In this document: piece by piece, positions 58,658-64,000 of the stretch
Position numbering within the stretch: the first letter of the stretch is position 1
How the letters are laid out: each line of letters opens with the position of its first letter
Assembly: GCA_015179125.1 (NCBI GenBank)
Contig: WHVA01000150.1
Coordinates: 62,001 to 126,000 of the forward strand
DNA from: Gautieria morchelliformis
Taxonomy: Eukaryota > Basidiomycota > Agaricomycetes > Gomphales > Gomphaceae
Length of the DNA stretch: 64,000 nucleotides
Direction of reading: 5' to 3'
Notes under the pieces: generated by a model
Told to the model about the DNA's origin: nothing
The model's input: the letters and a program-made list of their open reading frames with translations, nothing else
Database searches by the model: none
Translations under genes and position numbers: made by a program

Positions 58658-59932
58658 TGTCAAGATTGGTTTTTAGGCGTTAATATCGTGTATTAGTGAA
58701 CACAGCGAATGCCCGAATAACTTGTGCGAATAAGTATGCCGTTCAGCAAATAGGTGAACCAATGAATGTTCACAAGATAAGAGGGTTTGCCTAAACGGGG
58801 CTCACCCTATCTACAGTCGTAGCGAAATAGCCCGTGACTTTTGACGATGTAACGTACAAGGTTTCACGGAAGGGCTGTCTAAGTCTTGACAATCCCTTTG
58901 CTGGCGAAGGTGCTCCTTCGGAGCCCTTCGCCAACAGCACAGAAAATGGTTCGAAGGCTAAGGTAACGAAGATGAAGTATGAGAACTCACCAGTGATGCC
59001 TAAGTCCTCTGCTAGTCGAAGATGGAAATCTCCAAGGGAAGGCTTAAGACGATGACCATGGCGAGGTCAAAGTTGCACAAGATGAACGACGTATGATAAT
59101 TGAACTGGGGAATATACATGCGAATGTAAACTACTTATATCGAATGCTCATAAGGTATCAGCGAATAGGAAAGAGGCCGTCACAAGTCAGGGTTGGATAG
59201 GGGTGCGCAGCCATGATACAACATAGATGAAATAAACATACAATAGAATGTGAGAAGAGGGAGAACATGAAATGATGGAGAGTAAAGGTGGCGAAGGCAC
59301 TTATGGACAAAACCATGTCTTGGGACCCACATACATGCTACCCTGCACGGACTCTTGGTCTACTGGGTTGATTCCGCATGACCTATGGAAGGGATGTCCT
59401 GCAAACATACTTTGACCATACGAACGCCCAATGGGGTTGGATTTAAGAAGACGATGGGGTTAATGATGAACCATCATGCCGGGTGAATGGTATCAATCGT
59501 TTTTGATGGTGTGCCTGCTGGCGAATGATGCGAGCGGCAAATAGCCGTTTGGCGAAATGCAAGGAAGGGCGAACAGAAGTGACATAGGGGAGGAGAGGTC
59601 GAGGTGGAGGGCGAAGCCGAGCGAACACTGAGGAGGAGTAGCGAAAGGGAAAATAGGGATACCAAGGTGCAGGAGATACACAGGTCATGACAACCCAACT
59701 ATTAGAACACCATCGGAAGAGGGTCGAGCAGAGGAGGTGGTAGGCCCAGTGATGACTGCCGAGTCAGTCCCAAGACGTCGATCGTGTGTTTGACGGCGCA
59801 GCTATGGTAGTTGGCGCGAACAGCGAGAGTTGGTTGCCGAACATGACAATGGTGATCGGAACGAACACGAAGGTGGGGTGAGAAAATAGGAAAACTGAGC
59901 TTCTGAGTATGGGAAATAAACGCGTCATGACA
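58658..59932 (-). repeat. Element D 5' LTR
   Basis: 1275 bp. I counted 13 differences from 51252-52526, all transitions, most at CpG. The hairpin lies at 58903-58932. Confidence 0.95.
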
Positions 59933-59937
59933 GCAAC

Positions 59938-62581
59938 ATAGAAGAAGAGGAGCCAGGTGATGTTGAGCCCCTTCTGGAGCCAGGCGACTGCCTGTTTGCG
60001 ACTGTGTCCAAGCCCAATGTACCTGTACCCATTATCGCAACTGCCACGACCACTCGCAGCAGCTAGCTGAGAAAGCCCTTCACAGTGTACCCCCAGCGGA
60101 AAAGGAACTCATCCCTCCATACCTCTGTGACTTTGAGGATGTCTTCACTAAAGAGTCCTTTGATTCACTTCCTGAACGCAGGACATGGGATCATGTGATC
60201 GAGCTTGAGCCAGGAGCCAAGCCATCTGCATGCAAGGTTTACCCACTTGCCCCCAGTGAACAGTTGCAGCTGGATGAATTCCTGCAGGAGAACCTGCGCA
60301 CTGGTCACATTTGCCCCTCGAAATCACCTATGGCCAGCTCAGTGTTCTTCATCAAGAAGAAGGATGGGTCACTGTGACTGGTCCAGGATTATCGGGTGCT
60401 CAATGCCATGACAGTGAAAAATCGCTACCCCCTTCCCATTATTTCTGAGCTCATCGCACAGCTTCATGGAGCAAAATACTTCACCAAGCTAGATGTGCGA
60501 TGGGGCTTTAATAATGTGCAGATAAAGGATGGCGATGAGTGGAAGGCTGCGTTCCGCACTAATCGCGGCCTCTTTGAACCCCTCGTCATGTTCTTTGGAC
60601 TCACAAACAGCCCTGCGACATTCCAAACCATGATGAATGACATCTTCCAAGACCTCATCATGGGAGCGCATGTGTGTGTGCACCTGGACGACATCCTGAT
60701 CTTCACTTACACCCTTGAGGAGCATCGCCGACTTCTGTGAATAGTGCTTGAGCGCCTACGGCAGCACAAGCTCTATATTCGCCCTGAGAAATGCGAATTT
60801 GAGTGAACAAAAATTGAGTACCTTTGGCTCATTGTGTCACATGGCAAGGTGGAGATGACCCCGTCAAGGTTGCAGGTGTCATGGACTGGCAAACCCCAGC
60901 AAATTGCAAGGAGGTGCAGGCCTTCCTGGGGTTTGCCAACTTTTATCGCCGGTTCCTGGAGGGCTTCTCACATCATGCACGACCCCTGTTCGAGCTCATC
61001 AAGAAGGACATACAATGGTCATGGGGTGATCGTGAACAGCAGGCATTTGATGGGCTAAAGCGGCGATTCACATCGACTCCGATCCTGCACTTTGCAGATG
61101 ATAATCAACCATACCAGGTGGAGGCTGACAGTTCAGATGTCACCACTGGTGCAGTCCTGTCCCAATGATCTCCAGATGACAACAAATGGCATCCGATTGT
61201 GTTTTACTCCAAGATTCTCACGCATGTGGAGCGAAATTATGAGATTCATGACAAGGAGATGCTGGGGATTATTCAGGCCCTAGAGGAATGGCGACATTTC
61301 CTTGAAGGCACTAAGCATCGCATTGAGATCTGGACTGACCACAAGAACCTGTTTCACACTGCAAAGAAGCTTAATCGCAGGTAGGCCAGATGGTCCCTCT
61401 ACTTGTCACGTTTTGATTTCGAGCTTCGCCATCGGCCTGGTGTCACAATGGGCAAGTCAGATGCACTGTCGCGGCATTCAGACATGGGTCAGGATCAGGT
61501 GACAACAGCGATTTGACGCTCCTACATGCAGAGCTGTTCATTGTTCGCGCCCTGGAGGGGCTCACCTGGTGGGGGAAGAACATGGGATTATTCGCGACGT
61601 GAAGAAGGCATTTGGAGATGGGTCACTGGAGGACGAGGTCGCAGGGGCGGTAAAGAATCTGCAAGAGTCTGGTGGGAAATCGCTGGTGTCTGCAGAGTGG
61701 GCTGAGATGGATGGGTTGCTCACATTCCGAGGTAAAGTTTATGTTCCAGATGTCCAGGACCTCAGGCGAAGAATTGTTGCCCAGCACCACAATTCGCAGG
61801 TCGCAGGTCATCCTGGGTGATGGAAGACCCTTGAGCTTGTCTCACAAAATTACTGGTGGCCCCACATGTCATGGTATATTGGTGAGTACTCCAAAATGTG
61901 CGATTTGTGCCTGCAAACAAAGGCACGAAGGCAGCACCCCTCAGTGAACTCCATCCAGTCCCTGTCCCTGAAGCGCGCTGGGACATGATCAGTGTTCACT
62001 TTGTTGTGGAATTGCCTGATGCACATGGCTATGATGCTGTGATGAATGTAGTGGATTCGATCTCCAAGCGGGCACACTTCATCCCCACCAACACCACGAT
62101 CACTGCAGCTGGAGCAGCGCGACTTTTACTGCACCACATCTGGAAGCTGCATGGCCTCCTGCAAACAGTGGTTTCAGATCATGGGGTCCAGTTCGTTTGC
62201 AAATTCACTCACGAGCTTTATCGCCTGCTGGGAATTTGCATCGCAGCCTCCACAGCATACCACCCGCAGACTGATGGACAGACAGAGCGACTTAATGAAG
62301 AGCTAGAGCAGTACCTTTGACTCTTTGTCAATGAGTGACAAGACGACTGGGACGACCTCTTGCCCATGGCTGAGTTCCAGTACAACAACCATGTGCATGC
62401 TTCCACTCGTCAATCGCCCTTCATGCTGGACACTGGGCGGCACCCACGAATGGGCTTTGAACCGCATCAACCCCCATCGAACCTTGAGTCTGTCAATGAG
62501 TTCAAAGAACGCATGGAGGAATCACTTTCACAAGCAAAGTTGGCACTGGCAAAGTCTCAGGCAGGAGAGCTTAGTGTATGA
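59938..62581 (+). pseudogene. RT, RNase H and integrase of element C
   Basis: [55 protein letters not shown] (catalytic DD, with His-Leu where Tyr-Met is common). RNase [58 protein letters not shown]. Integrase: QHHNSQVAGHPG, WDMISVHFVVELPDAHGYDA, TVVSDHGVQFVCKFTHEL, STAYHPQTDGQTERLNEELE. In-frame stops: TGA at 60375, 60738, 60803, 61166, 61818, 62318 and about 62335, TAG at 61382. All fit C-to-T change of CGA or CAG. The integrase C-terminus is missing after 62581. Confidence 0.9.
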
Positions 62582-62582
62582 G

Positions 62583-62978
62583 TGTTACGACCATGTATTT
62601 CCAACTTCCAACACTCAGTTCCACCTCCTTCTGACATTCCGATAATTCCAACAAACCCACCCCTTGTTATATCCTTTCTTCTTTCAACTCTATTACTTGG
62701 ACCCACCGGAATCAACTCACAGCACAGCAAGACCATATGTCTGTCCCCTCTGGAGTCCCATTGTTCTGTTATGTCAGATATGCTTTTCGCCCCCTTGTTC
62801 TTTTGCCCATTGTTCTTGACTCTACCCTGCACCCCCTTGTAGTTCTTTGTTCATGATTAATCACTTACCCCATATATCTATCCAACTTCCACTTCCTTCA
62901 GAATATGCTTAGTACTACCCCATTACCTGTTGTCTCAGCTCTTTGTATAAAAGTCCCTCGTGTATGCTCCTTACTCTG
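62583..62978 (+). repeat. Partial LTR of family E
   Basis: Begins TGTTACGACCATG, matching the minus-strand start of solo LTR 41884-42589, and shares the TTTGTATAAAA signal. It is cut at 62978 by the LTR of family D. Confidence 0.7.
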
Positions 62979-64000
62979 TGTCAAGATTGGTTTTTAGGCG
63001 TTAATATCGTGTATTAGTGAACACAGCGAATGCCCGAATAACTTGTGCGAATAAGTATGCCGTTCGGCGAATAGGTGAACCAATAAATGTTCACAAGATA
63101 AGAGGGCTACCCGAGTGGAGCTCGCCCTATCTACAGTCGTAGCGAAATAGCCCATGGCACTTGACAATGTAATGTACAAGGTGTCACAGAAGGGTTGTCT
63201 AAGTAACGACAATCCCTTCGCCAGCAAAGGTGCTCCTTCGGAGCCCTTCGCCGTCAGCACAGAAAATGGTTTGAAGGCTAAGGTAACGACGATGAAGTAT
63301 GAGAACTCACCAGTGATGCCTAAATCCTCTTCCGGTCGAAGATAGAAATCTCCAGGAGAAGGCTCAAGACGATAATCACAGCGAGGTCAAGTTTGCACAA
63401 GATGGACGACTTATGATAATTGAACTGGAGAATATACATGCGAATGTAAACTACTTATATCGAATGCTCGTAAGGTATCAGCGAATAGGAAAGAGGCCGT
63501 CACAAGTCAGGGTTGGATAGGGGTGCGCAGCCATGATACTAAGTAGATGGAATAAACATACAATAGAGTGAGGGAAGAGTGCGAACATGAAATGACGGAG
63601 AGTAAAGGTGGCGCAGGCACTTATGTACAAAACCATGTCTTGGGACCCGCACACATGCTACCCTGCACGGACTCTTCGTCTACTGGGTTGATCCCACACA
63701 ACCTATGGAAGGGACGTCCCGCAAACACACTTTGGCCATACGAACACCCAAAGGGGTTGGATTAAGAAGATGATGGGGTTAGTGATGAACCATCATGCTG
63801 GGTAAATGGTATCTATCGTATTTGATGGCGTGCCTGCTGGCGCAATGCGCGAGCAGCGAATAGCGGTTTGGAGAATGGGGCGAACAGCAGATAGAGTGGA
63901 CGTAGAGGAGGAGTGGTCGGAGGGTGAGGCAAACTCTGGCAAAAGATGCTAGGGAGTGACGAGGGGGAACATAGAGACGGTGGGGTAAGAGGAATAGACA
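62979..64000. repeat. LTR of family D, third copy, runs off the window
   Basis: Same start TGTCAAGATTGG and order of blocks as the element D LTRs but clearly more diverged, including in the hairpin. An older insertion; its far end and any internal part lie beyond the window. Confidence 0.9.

Larger units (their letters stand above)
51252..59932 (-). mobile_element. LTR element D: gag only, plus an intron-bearing gene on the opposite strand
   Basis: 8681 bp, LTRs of 1275 bp each, exact duplication GCAAC at 51247-51251 and 59933-59937. On the minus strand: gag right after the 5' LTR, and a polypurine tract AGGAGGGGG next to the 3' LTR. There is no protease, RT or integrase. On the plus strand it holds a spliced gene (52706-54585). 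Two solo LTRs have since inserted (53489-53988, 56804-57301). LTR divergence of about 1% marks it as the youngest large insertion here; it must rely on another element's enzymes. Confidence 0.93.
49444..62581 (+). mobile_element. Ty3/gypsy element C, decayed and split by element D
   Basis: Gag and protease at 49444-51251, then RT, RNase H and integrase at 59938-62581; the middle is element D. The protein continues across the gap after the GCAAC duplication. No LTR pair was found: the 5' side runs into the minisatellite, and the integrase end is lost at 62581 next to an LTR of another family. Confidence 0.85.

Noticed and set aside
60375..62337. Reading TGA as a sense codon (recoding or another genetic code)
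   Set aside because: Host genes here use TGA as a stop (for example 12605) and read through normal codons; TGA in element genes fits CGA decay.

Overview
The window is nuclear DNA from a filamentous fungus, most likely a basidiomycete (Agaricomycetes). The genes are cut by many introns of about 40-65 bases with GT/AG ends. The families fit: a flavocytochrome b2, a metacaspase, and a GH10 xylanase with a CBM1 cellulose-binding module. The right half is full of Ty3/gypsy chromovirus-type LTR elements and pogo/Tc1 DNA transposons. I could not name the species from sequence alone.

Left third (1-20.1 kb) is gene-bearing host DNA, nearly all on the minus strand. It holds the 3' end of a C2H2 zinc-finger gene (+), an ER FKBP-type prolyl isomerase, a metacaspase, relics of an MFS sugar transporter and an ABC transporter, a class II aldolase/adducin-domain protein, a seven-transmembrane protein of unknown function, a very small secreted protein, a large zinc-finger protein, a 248-bp tandem duplication, and a flavocytochrome b2-type L-lactate dehydrogenase. 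Most were rebuilt by hand from splice sites, so exon edges are predictions.

Middle (20.8-43.3 kb) is a nest of transposons. A pogo/Tigger element (20799 to about 24524) carries a small Tc1/IS630-type element inside an intron of its transposase. It is cut by a large GC-rich LTR element without coding capacity (LTRs 24525-24840 and 41395-41709). Inside that sit a complete gypsy element (25732-34448, target duplication CTGTA), a 913-bp TA-flanked MITE (35021-35933), and a solo LTR (38353-40368, duplication ACATT) that itself holds another solo LTR (39360-39930, duplication GTTGC). A further solo LTR (41884-42589, duplication GCTAC) follows.

43.4-48 kb returns to host DNA with a GH10 xylanase gene on the minus strand. 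From 48.2 kb there are an inverted repeat, a TATCGCGATA-rich minisatellite and a decayed gypsy element (gag at 49444, pol to 62581). This is split by an 8.7-kb LTR element (51252-59932, duplication GCAAC) that has gag on one strand and an intron-containing, zinc-cluster-like gene on the other, but no pol. The window ends inside a third, older copy of that element's LTR.

Two themes tie the repeats together. First, the target duplications allow a relative order of insertion. Second, the retroelement genes are broken almost only by CGA-to-TGA changes, and the LTR pair of the young element differs only by transitions, mostly at CpG. Both point to methylation-linked C-to-T decay.
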